64,000 bases of DNA from Crocodylus rhombifer (Eukaryota; Chordata; Crocodylia; Crocodylidae): positions 109,082 through 173,081 of the forward strand of contig JAVSML010024351.1 of the NCBI GenBank assembly GCA_038503035.1, in the 5' to 3' direction. Below are positions 53,280 through 64,000 of this stretch, in pieces. How positions within the stretch are numbered: position 1 is the first letter of the stretch; each line of letters opens with the position of its first letter. The notes under the pieces were generated by a model. It did no database searches. It was not told the DNA's origin and saw only the letters and a program-made list of their open reading frames with translations. The position numbers were made by a program, and so were the translations under genes.

Positions 53280-54480
53280 CTGTTTACTTCCAAACAAGGA
53301 AAAGTGTAAATTCCCTTTTAAAACCACCTCTGTTCATTCTCCAAAGTGTACCCATCCCTATTCCTGCTCCTAGTCCCCAAACAAGATGAAGTCCTTTCCC
53401 TGAGACTCATCAACTCAGCACACCCTGGTGCTTTCTCCTGATCTCTCCCTGGCATAGCTGAAGGTGAAGAGTGGCCCAAAAGTCCTTTCACCTTGCAAGG
53501 TATCATTGCAAGTATCATACTTTGCCCAGCAGACAGCAATTTCATTTGTTATTCAAATTAGGGAATCCCCTGGCCTCCCCAGCTCCCTAATAATTTCCTA
53601 AGTCTTGGATGGCACAGGTAGATATCCTGATAGATGCACCATGCCATTGCTGGCCAGCACCCTAGAAACACCCTGCTCCCCTTTGTCACCCTTTAGGCAC
53701 AGGTTCCCTATTAGCACCCATCCTCCCTGGGTTTACATGGATGGGGTGATCACTACATGCATGCAAAGTCGCTTCACCCAGCAGTCAAAAATGTACACTG
53801 GTCTTTGAACTGGGGCCTCACCCGGGTCACCCTAACAGTTCCCCAAGTCACGCATGACACAGGTCATCAGGCACCTCAAAGGCTGCACCATGCCAGTGCT
53901 GGTCAGCAAACCATTGCTAAACTCATTCATTCCTGCCTTGGCTCTTCCTTACCCCACTCCCTTTCTTACAGCCCCTACTGTAACCCCCTCAAAAAGGACT
54001 TGTTCTCAGCATGAGGGGCTTTAAAGTGCCTCAGTGATTTAGGGTGTCACCTGGGCTTTTGAAGAGTGCAGGCTCTGCTGCAAGGCAATGGGAGCTGCCC
54101 ATGCCAGCGCTGCCCCGACATCCTGTGATACCCTGGACACAAAGCACTCTTTTGGGCTTCCAGGCATGGGTCTTCACACCCATGCCTGGAAGCCTTAGTG
54201 GGGTTTGGGTGTTAGGGTCACCCACCCCAGTGCTCAGCCAGGCAGCACCCCCATTGCCAGCATGGCTCCCTCTGACACTGAGTGCACTAGCAGACCATAG
54301 AACTGTTTCCTGATCGCCCTGCACTGAACAGCTTGACCCAGGACTGACCTGCAAAATCAGCATCTGCATTTGGTGCCAGATTTTGCTACCGATGCCTGCA
54401 AAATGTACTGTTTTTCTGGGTGTGATCTTTCCAAGGGTAGGTCACTCAGAATTCTATAATTTGACACCCTAGCACACCTC
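53280..54480. repeat. Repeats upstream of second Myb-like gene
   Basis: Diverged repeats of the 48.96-49.43 kb blocks, at 53,330-53,480, 53,560-53,660, 53,800-53,910 and 54,200-54,350. A local palindrome, CAGGCATGGG / CCCATGCCTG, occurs at 54,160-54,191 (TTCCAGGCATGGGTCTTCAC and its complement). No gene in this interval. Confidence 0.5.
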
Positions 54481-54502
54481 GGAGTACACCCACACAGCAG
54501 AG

Positions 54503-55735
54503 ATGGCTGAGAAACATCAGAAAACCAAGTGGATAGCAGCAAAGATGACTAGATTAGTATGGACCATGCCAGGATTTAAGAGCCTTGTGTGTGTACTGGC
54601 ACAACAAGAGGTGATTCGTCAATACGTGATCAGCCTGAAAGCAAACTGGCACATGTACCATGACATATCCAGCAGAATGGTAGATCATGGCCACAAGAAG
54701 TCACCAGAGCAGTGCCGTATCAAGGCAAAGTCACTTTACACCAAATCTATAGAGATGTCACTACGAAACAGCTCATAGGCACACCAGTCAAGCATATAGT
54801 CAATGATCAATACATGCATCTACTTATGGAAGTGTTGGACTGACAGACATCCACAACCACTAGTACGAGGTCATCCTCTCCCCCAGGACGTTCATATAGT
54901 GGCAGCAGCTCTCCCATCACACAGGCCACAGGTGCTGGTGTCAGCGAATCGAGTTCGGAGTGCAGTAGTGCGTGCAGTGACATGTCCTGTGTGGGCTTGG
55001 AGCACCAGAGGGAAAGAACTGGGACCTCCAGCTCCTCACAAGGTATATTGCCTAAGCTGCATTAATTCAAAGGGTCTTGTGTGAAGTGAACTGGGCAGGG
55101 ATGCCAGTGTGATTTTGCCATGGCTTTAAAAAGCCACTGGTGATGTCATATGTCAAAACGCAGAGCACAAAACCAATTGCTATTAGTTTGCTCTTTTTTT
55201 GAGTTTCCACTCCCTCATGGTTTTGAGCTGGCACACTGAAAATCTCCAGGGATGCAGACACTTGCAGGCATCTTTAGCAATGCTGAAAAAGCTATGTTTC
55301 AGAAAGAGTTTTACCTTTTAAAAACATATTGTTCAATCACATGTTTTTCATGTTACCATTCTGATTACAACCCCCCCCCCCAAACAATTAGGAACACCAA
55401 CAGGACTGCCAATTTGCAAATTGATCAGATTGTGAAGAGTCTGAAAGAATGCACAGAATGGATCAAGGAAATCATTTGACAAGTTTGCTGGTCTGTGGTT
55501 AAGTGTCACTGGGGTGCTTTGTGAGATGAAGCAAGAAACAAAAAGAAGTACTACAGAAAACCAACAGGATCTACAGATCCTGGCTGGCATGCTGATCACC
55601 ATGCTGGTCCCGATGGCCATCAGAAAAGTGTCATCTTCCCACCTCTCAGCTTCCTCACTAAGCCCCCCAACAAGGTTTTCATGCATTCAACCACTTCCAA
55701 GTGACACATCTCAGTCACGCTCTGATGAGTGAGCA
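54503..55735 (+). pseudogene. Second Harbinger-type Myb/SANT-like gene, probably spliced
   Basis: Starts at ATG 54,503. The first 91 codons form a Myb/SANT-like domain: MAEKHQKTKW, QQEVIRQYVISLKANWHMYH, DISSRMVDHGHKKSPEQCRI and KAKSLYTKSI. EQCR.K.KSL is shared with the gene at 49,960. After a stop at 54,776 the DNA continues with a serine-rich linker (GRSYSGSSSPITQATGAGVS, about 54,890-54,945) up to a possible donor, CAAG|GTATAT, near 55,041. A possible second exon opens after the acceptor ...CAAACAATTAG at about 55,391, with QIDQIVKSLKECTEWIKEII, a stop and a frameshift, and helical sequence to about 55,735. No transposase is recognisable beside it. It is a different family member from the gene at 49,960, judging by the divergence. 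Confidence 0.6.
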
Positions 55736-55739
55736 GATT

Positions 55740-57845
55740 GCTTCTGGTCCTCCTATCTGTAAAGTATGATTGCAACATACTCTAAAGTTAATTAATAGCA
55801 ATAGGTTGCTTCTGGTGCTCCCAGCCTTAATACATTTGTGAAATGTTCTTTAACATAAATTAATAACCCCCCCCCCCCGCCACTTGTTTAAAGCAATAAG
55901 AAGTTGATGATTCAAGCTGCTGCCTCAATTTCTCTGTCTGTGCAGGGTCGGGGAATTGTATGTCTCTCAGCCTGAGTGCTGGGTTTCCTGGAGCTTGCTT
56001 AAGCTAGTATTTCCCTTTGGGGTACTGGTTTTCTGATTACAAATCAATAGGCTTGTGTAAATCTTTAATCATACAAAGGTGTTTTTGCAGAGTAGTCAGT
56101 CCCTTTGGCCCTATTCCCTGTGTGGGGTGGAGGAATTGTATGCCTCTGGGTCTGTGTGTCAGGGCAGGCTTGGGGTGAGCAGCTAAAATTTGACTTTTTC
56201 ACTGTTTTGGTGAATTGAAGTGTATAATTAAGTCATTATTAATGCAAATAGCTTTCAAGAGATGCTACAGTTTATGTTTTTAACAGAAAAATTTATTTGG
56301 TTTAGCCTGTTCAAGATGTTCCCTCTTCCACTACACTAACCTGTCTTGTCTCAGCAGATTTTCCTGACATGAGGTGCACAATCTGGCCTGGGTGCAAAAA
56401 ACTAAAATTGGTACAGTAAGCTGTGTTCAGTAAACTGTTTTCAATACCCTGTCTTGAATAGGCTGAAGTACCTTGTTTTAAAAAAGATGTTTAAACAGAA
56501 AATGATGTAATTTCTTTATGGTTATGTAACTTACGTTAAAGAAATCATTACATATTAATAATATAAATGATGAATGTCTCTCCTTTTCTTTGGTATATAC
56601 TGGTTTACTATTATGAATTTAAACTTGTATGTGACACAGCAGGAAAGAAAGGTGCTTTAAGAACCTCAAGAAAAATCCCAAAACAGCAACACCATGGAAG
56701 AGGTGAAGGTGGGAAGGGGTAGCATTAGACTCCTTGGGGCTCAGTCTCAGGGGTACCTCTTATACCAATGTGGAAAATGCCTGGGGGAACACTGGGGACA
56801 CCGTGAAACTAGCAAACAAGCAGGGCTGACATACAGGTAGCCCAGGGTAGTACTGAAAGGTGGCAAAACATGTGTGGCTGTTCAAGGCCACTGCTGTCAA
56901 CAAGGTGGGATGAGGAGGGAAAACTGATCAGAGGGACACAGTTGTGAATGGCCAGCCTTGGAATGGGTGCTATACAGACAAAGGTGGGTTGTTTCTTTTC
57001 TGGAAAATGTGAAAGGTTGGCTTGGCCAGCCCTCACCTGCGGAGAACCCAGGGACTCATGAATTGGTGGACCAGTAAACAGTTTCCAGAGCTGGGAGCTG
57101 CAGGGGTCCAGGGTGCAGAAAATGGTTGCTGAGGGTGATGGTGGACAACCAGCTCACATTGTAGGGACCCCATGCTGTGCTTTCCAGGCCTTGGGGACTG
57201 TGTAAATGTCCAAAGGAGCAAAATGTTAGAAGGAAGAGAGAAGAGACTGGGGTGGGGTTCTGGGAAATGGAAGTGTGAGACAGCCACACGGGGAGGAGGG
57301 AAGAGCCCGGCTTTCAATCCCTTAATGTGAGGTTGGGTGCGGGGGGAGGGGACAGGGAGGGACCCTATGATATGAATCAGGAGACTGGTGACAGCTAGCT
57401 TGGGGCCTGCTTATGAACTGTGCCTTTGTGCCTGGAGGCTGAAGGCACTTCACACCTCAAAAAACTAATGAATGGCCACTGATGGCCAGCAATCAGCCCT
57501 TTACAAAGGCGGTAGAACACAACCTACATAATCTATCATAAATCCGTGATAATGTCCCTGTGGAACAGCAGAACTGAACACAGACCAACCAAGCCACAGA
57601 ATGAAAGACCCACGCTATGGCTTTCAACAGAGGTAGCCGGGAAGGGTGGACAAGGCGACAAACTGCTTCTAGTGTTACTCAAGCCCTTTTGGTAACAGAG
57701 GGCATTCACCACTGCCTCAGCCATGGGCACCCACATCTCCACCCTTACCCACTTAATCGGTGGTAGGGATAAGGCCACCCACAGTACTAATGGTATACAT
57801 GCCAGTGTACATGGTCCCAGGACTGCATCAATCAGAAGCCCCTAA
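55740..57845. other. Intergenic, no gene recognised
   Basis: C11 tract at 55,867-55,878. Two partly similar phrases occur: GGAATTGTATGTCTCTCAGC (55,952) and GGAATTGTATGCCTCTGGGT (56,133). 56,640-57,780 has minus-strand frames of 75-94 codons without recognisable domains; this could be decayed DNA of the second Harbinger element, but I cannot show it. Confidence 0.4.
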
Positions 57846-57847
57846 TT

Positions 57848-58530
57848 CATAGCAGGGTCAGCCACAGTACTGTGTGTATGGTCCAACTGTACTGTGAGGT
57901 AAGGGGTGCGCTGCAGGGGTGCAGTGTGAGCAGTCTTTTGGGTGGTCCAGGGGAGCACTTAATGCAAACACTAGGAAAAATGTTCAGGCGCTGTGTGAGG
58001 TTTTTTTGGTTTTATAAAATGGCAACTGGGAAAACATGCATTGCGGGGGGGGGGGGGGTAAAAGAAGAGCCCAAAGTTGTGGCAGGGCCAGCTATGGTAC
58101 TGTGTTCATGATCCATACATGCTGTGAAGGGGTGTCCTGCAGGGGTGCAGGGCCCCAGAACCCCCCTGCACTTATCTCCTTGACAGCTGGCAGGCTTCAT
58201 GGCCACAGCAGGGGCTAGCAGGCCTGTAGCACGTTAACACACAGTGTCACCCATGTCACGATTTTTGCTTGTCTGCAGCTTGAGGTGTAGTTCCCCCCAA
58301 ACCCTACACCCCTCGCCTTGAAACTTGGCCCCTGGTGAGGCCACAAAGTCTGCCACCACTCCTGTAGTTTTCACCCCCCCTGTGGCATAATACATACATG
58401 TGACACGAGTTTGGCTTTCAAGAATTTGGGGTGCAGTTTCTCCCAAACCCCTGCACTGATCTTCTTGAAACTTGGCAGGCTTCATGCTCTCAGCAGAGGC
58501 TACCATCCCTGCAAGTTTAATCCAAATCAA
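57848..58530. repeat. Satellite-like diverged tandem repeats
   Basis: Units share GCAGGG.CAGC.A..GTACTGTGT..ATG.TCCA and GG.GTGC.CTGCAGGGGTGCAG (57,848-57,920 and 58,078-58,150, about 230 bp apart). A second set of units shares CCCCTGCACT.ATCT.CTTGA, CTTGGCAGGCTTCATG and CAGCAG.GGCTA.CA (58,160-58,225, 58,300-58,340 in part, 58,450-58,525). A G12 tract lies at 58,045-58,056. No gene. Confidence 0.6.
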
Positions 58531-58900
58531 ACCAAAAAAACCCAACGAAGTTATAGATATTTCATTGATTCCCCATATACCCTATGGCCAGATCTCCGAG
58601 GTGGCTCCGAAGAAGTTTGGAAGCTCCAAACCACTTCAGAAAGCCCAACGAGGCCAGCACTTCAATCCAGATGTGCTGCTTCAGATGCCAAAGCATCCAC
58701 AGATCCAAAGCCATACATAGTCCTAATGTACGAGACACTTACTACAGAGTTAATCAATTAGCTCTGCAATAAAGCAGCACCAGTCTATACAAGCAGTGCT
58801 ATGAGGCTGAAGTAAACTGGTTAATTCCACTGTAGGGTAGTACTGCTCAACACAAGTGCTATTCTATGGTGGATTTATTTGCTCCGGTATTTCCAATCAC
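58531..58900. other. Continuation of repeat DNA, no gene
   Basis: CCCATATACCCTATGGCCAG and GCCAGCACTTCAATCCAGAT-type sequence with a 116-codon shadow frame. No domain recognised. Confidence 0.35.
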
Positions 58901-58903
58901 CAT

Positions 58904-58926
58904 AAAAAAAAAAAAAAAAAAAAAAA
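58904..58926 (+). repeat. A-tract (about 23 A)
   Basis: An uninterrupted run of A at 58,904-58,926; it could be the tail of a decayed retroposon, but no body is recognisable. Confidence 0.9.
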
Positions 58927-59004
58927 TCATGAGTCAAACTCTTAAAAAAAACCCCTAAGAGATTGGTACGCAAATCATGAAATGCTATTTTTGAAGCCTG
59001 TGCA

Positions 59005-59034
59005 TGTGTGTGTGTGTGTGTGTGTGGGGGGGGT
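59005..59034. repeat. (TG)n with G8 tract
   Basis: About ten TG units end in eight G residues. Confidence 0.9.
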
Positions 59035-59039
59035 ATTAT

Positions 59040-59880
59040 TTGTGAAGGCATTGGCAGCTGTGGGTGTGTGTGGGGGGGTTTGGAGTCCAGAGCGGGGGTG
59101 TGGGGAGGTCCTCACACACCCTGGTAGGATGTGGGGTACTGTGGATCAGTAGGAGGAGGCAGCAGCAGCAGGAGGGCTGGGCACGGTGTGGCTTGGGAGT
59201 GAGGGGGAGACTGACAGAGAGATACTGATGCACAGAGAGTACCCAGCTGGTAAGCAAGGGAAAGGGGCAGGGGAGAAAGAGGGAAGGGGCATGAGGGGTG
59301 GAGACTGAGGCCCTTGCAGCGAGGGAGGGAGGGAGTGGGGCAGGAGTGGATCATGCAGAGGCACAGGGGAGGGGCATGGCTCCCCACAGCAGTGCAGATC
59401 CCCAGGGGAGGCATGGGGCATGTGCTCCCTATGGGACGGAGGTAAGCTGCCCACTTCAGGCTGGGGCTCCTTGCCCTACCGTCTTTGCCCCAGGAGCTGA
59501 GCCATGTGACCCATGTGCCTCCTGCTGCTGGGTAGGCAGGGGTGTGTCATGCAGCGAGTGCACCCCGCAACCCCTGACTGCCTGGTGGGTGGCAATGCCA
59601 TTGCATAGCTGAGTTCCTGGGGCAAGGCAGAAGGGTGCAGAGCCCAAGCCCACAGCAGGGAGCCTGCCTCTGCCCCGTGGGGGGCATGTTCCCCTAGGTC
59701 TCCCTGCAGCAGCTCACACTCCCAGGGGAGCTGGACCCCTCCTCTGAGCCTCTGAACAATCTGCCTCAGCTCTGGGGCCCTATTCAACCCTGCTTCTGTC
59801 CCACTGCCTCCCTCATGGTGGGGGCCTCAGTCTCCTCAACTCTTTTTCCCCCTCTCCTTCCCCATCCCTTTTCATTCTCT
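59040..59880. other. GC-rich stretch related to 38.76-39.19 kb
   Basis: GCAGCGAGGGAGGGAGGGAG followed by TGGGGCAGGAG.GGA matches 38,822-38,852, and CCTCCCTCATGGTGGGGGCC (59,806) resembles CCTCCCTCACCATGGGAGCC (39,153). It may be the interior of a GC-rich hAT copy. Frames near 100 codons on both strands are not supported as genes. Confidence 0.45.
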
Positions 59881-62674
59881 TACCAGCTGGGAAAATCCAG
59901 AGATCTGAGGGTTGGATTGTGACTCAGAGTTATTTTGACTTTGAAATCCCAAGTCTTACGATGGTTTCACGACAGTTGGCGTTACCATAATGTAGACAGC
60001 GACTGGGTCATGGAGGTGCTTGACACGAAGATGGCGAAGCCTTGGCATGAAAGTGCTACAGTGTGGAGCTGCCTGCCGGCTGCTTAGAACAATCTCAGAC
60101 TTGCAGGCTGAAGCCCTCCCTCAACCTCCTGCTAGCTAGGGCTGTGCTACCCTAGCTCAATAGCAATACAATTCTAGGCACCAATGTGCACCCAGGAGCA
60201 ACAAATTGCACTTGAGTTTGTGTTGCATTAATATTCATGTGTAGATGCACCCACAGGATAGGGCTGCAGGCTGCACAGATTGTGGCTTCTGTGCTTCAGG
60301 TTGCAGGTGTTCTTTTTGTTATAATCTTGAGATTTTACCAGGTTAGAAGACTTGCAACAGATGTAATACAAAAAACTGTCACAAACTGAGGGAGTTGCAG
60401 CTCTGCACACACATACAGTTGATAACCCTTGCAGATCTAAATGATACATCTTGAGTAAATGATCCAGAGCTTCCCAATATGCTCCAGCCTCCCAAGATCA
60501 GGCTCAGAGGATGAGTGTAATAAGGTTCATGTTATCCTAGCACCACCAGACTGAAGTAAATTCTTAAAGTCTGTTATCCCATTCCTTTGCCTTGTCCCAG
60601 CAACACTGTTTTGCTCTGCACTCCACCACATGTGCTATAATGCCCTCAGTTCTTCTGCTCCATCTAGGGCTCAGCCAAAAGCATAAGCAGTCCCAAATAC
60701 AAATGCTTTTTAACTGGGTCCCAGCAACACAGTCTTTCTCTGGGCCCAGCAACACAAGCTTCAAGCCCTGGGTTACTCTGTACCAGAGCTCAGCAGAAAA
60801 TATAACACATCTCAAAATGAACATGCACAAGCATAGATTAATTCTTACCATGTACCTACCTTCTTCCTTTGAGGAGTCATTCCCTCACTTCCTCTTCCTA
60901 CCTTTTTATTTCCAGTCTGCTAGTTGACTTCCCCTCATTGCAGACTGCCTGCCAAGTGAGGCCCCTTAGGCAGGTGGCTTGTCACTAGCTGGTTATTTGA
61001 TCCCAGCTGTAAGCCTGCAGCCGATTACAGTGACCTATAAACTGCAGGCTCACCAGTAAGTTACATACTTTCTATGATCAGAAGAAGCTCGTTTAGAGAA
61101 TTGGAGGCCTGCAGTGGGTCAGTTCTAGACCTGATCCCACTGATGCAATTACTCACTGGGCAATGAACCATGAATCTCCAGGGCTGTAAATATCAGCTGA
61201 GACAAACATCTCTTCAGGTCAAGCACAGAGTACACCTGTCACATAGATACATCTGTGGGTTAAAGATATATTAGAGCTAAACCAGTTTAAGCCATGTTTA
61301 AATGACGTTGAATTCTATTATTTTGGCATGTGAGAAAATGGCCTTTTACCTATGAAAGTTCATGTCTCTCTAATCCAATTAGTCTCTAAAGTCCCTGGAA
61401 AATGTACATTTAATGATGCAATGGCATTCTGATCACAATGCAAACAACCAACTGTCCTGCCATGCCACATGATTGGCTCTCCGCATGCAACAAGCTCAAA
61501 GCTGAGCACCCAGGGGTGCCTCCATCCCCAGACCAACAATCACCTGATTATTGACATGGAGACAGAGCATCCTGGGGTCTCCAATTGAACTGGGGCTGCC
61601 CCCTTTACAATGCTGATAATCAGCTGAGTGTCAGGATGGCATGGGGGTAGCCTGGGGTACCATACATTCAATTTAAGATGCAATAAAAAAAAATCTGTGT
61701 GGTTGGTTTCTCATTTTATCATGCTCTTAATTGGCTGAACATGTAGCAGGGTTATCATTTATTAATGTGTCAGTTATGCAATAAATGGAACATTTGCCAG
61801 GACCCCAAGGTGACAACCTGCCCTACCTTTTCCCTCTATTTTAAGGTTATCATACCATTTAATATGTCACTGTTCTATGCATGATGAATATGTATAAAGA
61901 CAGTTTTCATGGCACCCCTTAAGACGTTTCACAAACCTTCTGCTCAGAACCTGGACTTTTCATGACATATTCTATCACAGACATGCCCACTTTAGCCAAC
62001 ACTGGACATACAGAAATTGAAAACCAGGTCCCCCCATTATGAGAATTTTAGGAATGATAAACTTGGTTGTTTTTTCTATTTGGCTTCTGGTCTGGAAACT
62101 TGTAATGGTCATGTATTCTAGGTTCTCTCTGAAATCATGGATACTAGAGCTAGATGAGAAATAGTTTGCTCATCCTGTGAGGATTTTCAAGATTTTAACA
62201 TTTTTTCCATGTCCCAAATTGTGAAAAGGGGGTGAAATTTAAGTAATATTTAAAAAAAAGAACACTTGAAAATATTATAAAAGAAAATTGAAAAGTTTTG
62301 TTTCTATAATTTTGAAAACAAAGTTTGTTTCAGTTTAAATATTTTAAATTTTAATCAAGATATGAAGGAAAAGTCATTTCAGACTGCAAGGCAACACCTT
62401 TCTTTTTCCTCAGATGGGATTTTTTTGAAATTTTGAATCCCCTGCCCCAAACATAAATAAATCAGGGGTTAAGTGAAACTAAACCCTTTCTAAAAATGTT
62501 TCTGGTGTTAATGAATTGTCACCTTTCTGCCTCTCACAACTCTGTTTCATCAGAAAATTCCTAACTTACTTCACTCAAAATTTACTTTTTTTTTTTTTCT
62601 TCAGATTGAGCTTAGGATTCTTATAGAGTCATATAACTCCAGGATCTGGGAATTTGAGAAAAAAGATTAAATGC
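59881..62674. other. Intergenic, no gene seen
   Basis: AT-rich in the second half (62,150-62,620), with poly-T at 62,588-62,599. ATTCATGTGTAGATGCACCC (60,233) resembles the right end of the TGGGC-CATCTACATG MITE. No gene supported. Confidence 0.5.
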
Positions 62675-63077
62675 TGTGAGAGTTGGCAACACTGCATGAA
62701 ACAGACTAGCCATGAGTGGCAGGGCACTGTTTGTGTCTGCCACTTTAAAAACTGAGCCAACCAGCCAGCAGGTGCTTGATGCAGTGGTCATTTTAAATCT
62801 TTGGCCGCCTATATAAACAGAGCATTTTGCTGCTGGCAGGCCAGGCTGTAACATTGCCTGGCTGCAAAGCTTCATGGACTATCCTGGAGGCAAGGGCAGG
62901 AGCTGTAGGGGATGGTTTGGAGGCTCCTGGTCCTGGGCATGACCTAAAATTGCATCCTGCTGGGAGTGGGTGGCCTGGTGGGGCTCTCAGTGGCATAGGA
63001 GCCCCCAGGAAATGCCAGGCCAGTTACCACCTTGGTGAAAGGCAGGTTGAGGTGTCTTAATAAACCCAGCTCCCACA
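62675..63077 (+). mobile_element. LTR (solo or 5'), 403 bp
   Basis: Begins TGTGAGAG (62,675) and ends CTCCCACA (63,077); the ends are inverted copies with one mismatch, and start TG and end CA as LTRs do. Inside, a TATA box (TATATAAA, 62,810-62,817) is followed about 250 bp later by the poly(A) signal AATAAA (63,059-63,064), so U3, R and a very short U5 are in order. After it comes ACCTGGTGGGTTATCC, where TGGTGGGTTATCC could be a primer-binding site, but I cannot name the tRNA. The sequence downstream to the end of the window shows no gag or pol frames. No second LTR and no target duplication were found. Confidence 0.5.
62810..62817 (+). promoter_or_regulatory. TATA box in LTR
   Basis: TATATAAA, in context GCCTATATAAACAG, in the position expected for the U3/R promoter of the LTR. 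Confidence 0.5.
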
Positions 63078-64000
63078 ACCTGGTGGGTTATCCCCTTGTA
63101 GGGTCCAGAAGGTGGATCCCGGGGAGAGAGTGGAGTTATAGACTCAGAAACCTGTCTTGAAATCCCCCGACTAGTCAATGATGGGGCCAGGACTGGAAGG
63201 GTCAAAGGGCTGGGGCCCACCATGAGAGGTGCCCAGAGATGAGGGCCTGGGGTTCTGATTGGCTTGGAGGTGAGGCCAGGGCCAGTGTAGCCAAAGGTCC
63301 CGGGGGGACCGCACCATAAGGGGGGGGGCAGCTCAGGGAGCTAGGTAGCCTAAAATGAAGCTAGAGTAGGCTGCCTGCATTGAAGGATCCAGGTGGGGTT
63401 CAGACTGGAGGGTTCTGGGGCCCAGAATGGGGCTGGTGATGTTGGCAACAGTGGATGCCATCTACAAGGCTTGGGCTACAGTGTAGGGGAGGAACGGAGC
63501 TGCAGATAGCACCCCCTGGCATCAGGGCAAGAAATGGGCAGCCTCCTGCCTAATTTAACAACTTAATTAGATAACACCAAGGTGTGGCAGGTGAAGGTGG
63601 GCAGTTGGCCTAGAACAGGTGGACAGGGCATCGGTAGATCAGGCCCTGAGGAGCCCCCCCCCCCCCCGCATTACACCATGTCAATAGGCTGGAAGAGCAA
63701 GGCTGAATACACTGTCACATGGCACTGGCAGATATGCAACTCCCTAATCTAAATCATGGCATTTCACAGTAAGTGCCATGAGTTAGATCAATCCTTTTGA
63801 CCCTTCAGACACGTATGGGGTGCATGCAGGTATACGTGCGCCCCCTAAGATCAGCTGTGTACTCCCTGGAAGCACCAGCCATGAAACCAGAAGTGTCGGC
63901 AAAAGTGCACTACCCATTTTTCTGGTTTTGCTTCTGACTCGGCAATAACTGCTGAGGGATTCCACCCCCCACCCCCCCATTGGCAATCTAGTGCCCCCCC
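63078..64000. other. GC-rich non-coding end of window
   Basis: G/C homopolymer tracts (63,652-63,667, 63,993-64,000). If the LTR is a 5' LTR this would be its untranslated leader, but no coding frame follows within the window. Confidence 0.4.

Noticed and set aside
1..64000. tRNA, rRNA or microRNA genes
   Set aside because: I saw no A/B box plus cloverleaf, no rRNA core sequence, and no convincing isolated microRNA hairpin outside the repeats listed; a covariance-model search was not possible.

Overview
This is eukaryotic, vertebrate-type DNA with no operons, no dense coding and no clear complete host gene. The mixture of CR1 LINE fragments (with the characteristic short ATTCTATGA-like 3' tails), a GTF2IRD2/ZBED5-type hAT transposase, a Harbinger gene pair, a Tx1-clade LINE, an RLE-type (R2-like) LINE, a Penelope-like GIY-YIG remnant, MIR-like core-SINEs and several MITE families points to a non-avian sauropsid, most likely a crocodilian or turtle. 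This is inference from repeat content; the species cannot be fixed from the sequence alone. Almost every open reading frame that looks like a protein belongs to a mobile element.

Layout. 0-3.4 kb: a 1,478-bp non-autonomous hAT element with a perfect 8-bp target duplication, sitting inside sequence that carries a second terminal-repeat family, followed by a CR1 3' end. 4.6-6.5 kb: a nearly uninterrupted LINE endonuclease domain that runs abruptly into a fragment of another repeat, then a MITE. 7-9.8 kb: a MITE, an old CR1 fragment and an LTR-like stretch. 10.9-11.1 kb: a 132-bp phase-0 exon-like island on the minus strand, the best candidate here for host coding sequence. 12.4-13.7 kb: two related inverted-repeat elements with conserved internal hairpins. 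18.65-19.72 kb: a GC-rich minisatellite. 20.0-23.3 kb: a hAT transposase pseudogene split by a younger CR1 on the opposite strand. 24.0-25.2 kb: a hAT right end and a large palindrome. 27-36 kb: mostly old, AT-rich intergenic DNA with a possible small hAT, CR1 tails and a second, weaker exon-like island. 36.1-37.5 kb: a Penelope-like remnant, a purine-rich tandem duplication and a TG-rich minisatellite.

38-46 kb: MITE and hAT ends, then a Tx1-clade LINE whose open frame is preceded by degenerate tandem repeats. 46-53.3 kb is the most structured part: a Harbinger DNA transposon with a minus-strand transposase pseudogene and a divergent, intron-containing Myb/SANT-like gene on the plus strand. 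The transposase is split by an RLE-type LINE, and the probable 3' UTR of the Myb gene by a 1.2-kb hAT-like element with a 7/8 target duplication. 53.3-55.7 kb: a second Myb-like gene whose upstream repeats match those of the first. 57.8-58.5 kb: a satellite-like repeat. 62.7-63.1 kb: a 403-bp LTR with TATA box and poly(A) signal.

The window is therefore a graveyard of transposons inserted into transposons, and the nesting gives relative ages. I found no CRISPR array, rRNA, tRNA or prokaryotic gene. The most rewarding items are the Harbinger/RLE-LINE/hAT nest, the hAT elements with GC-rich interiors, and the exon-like island at 10.9-11.1 kb.
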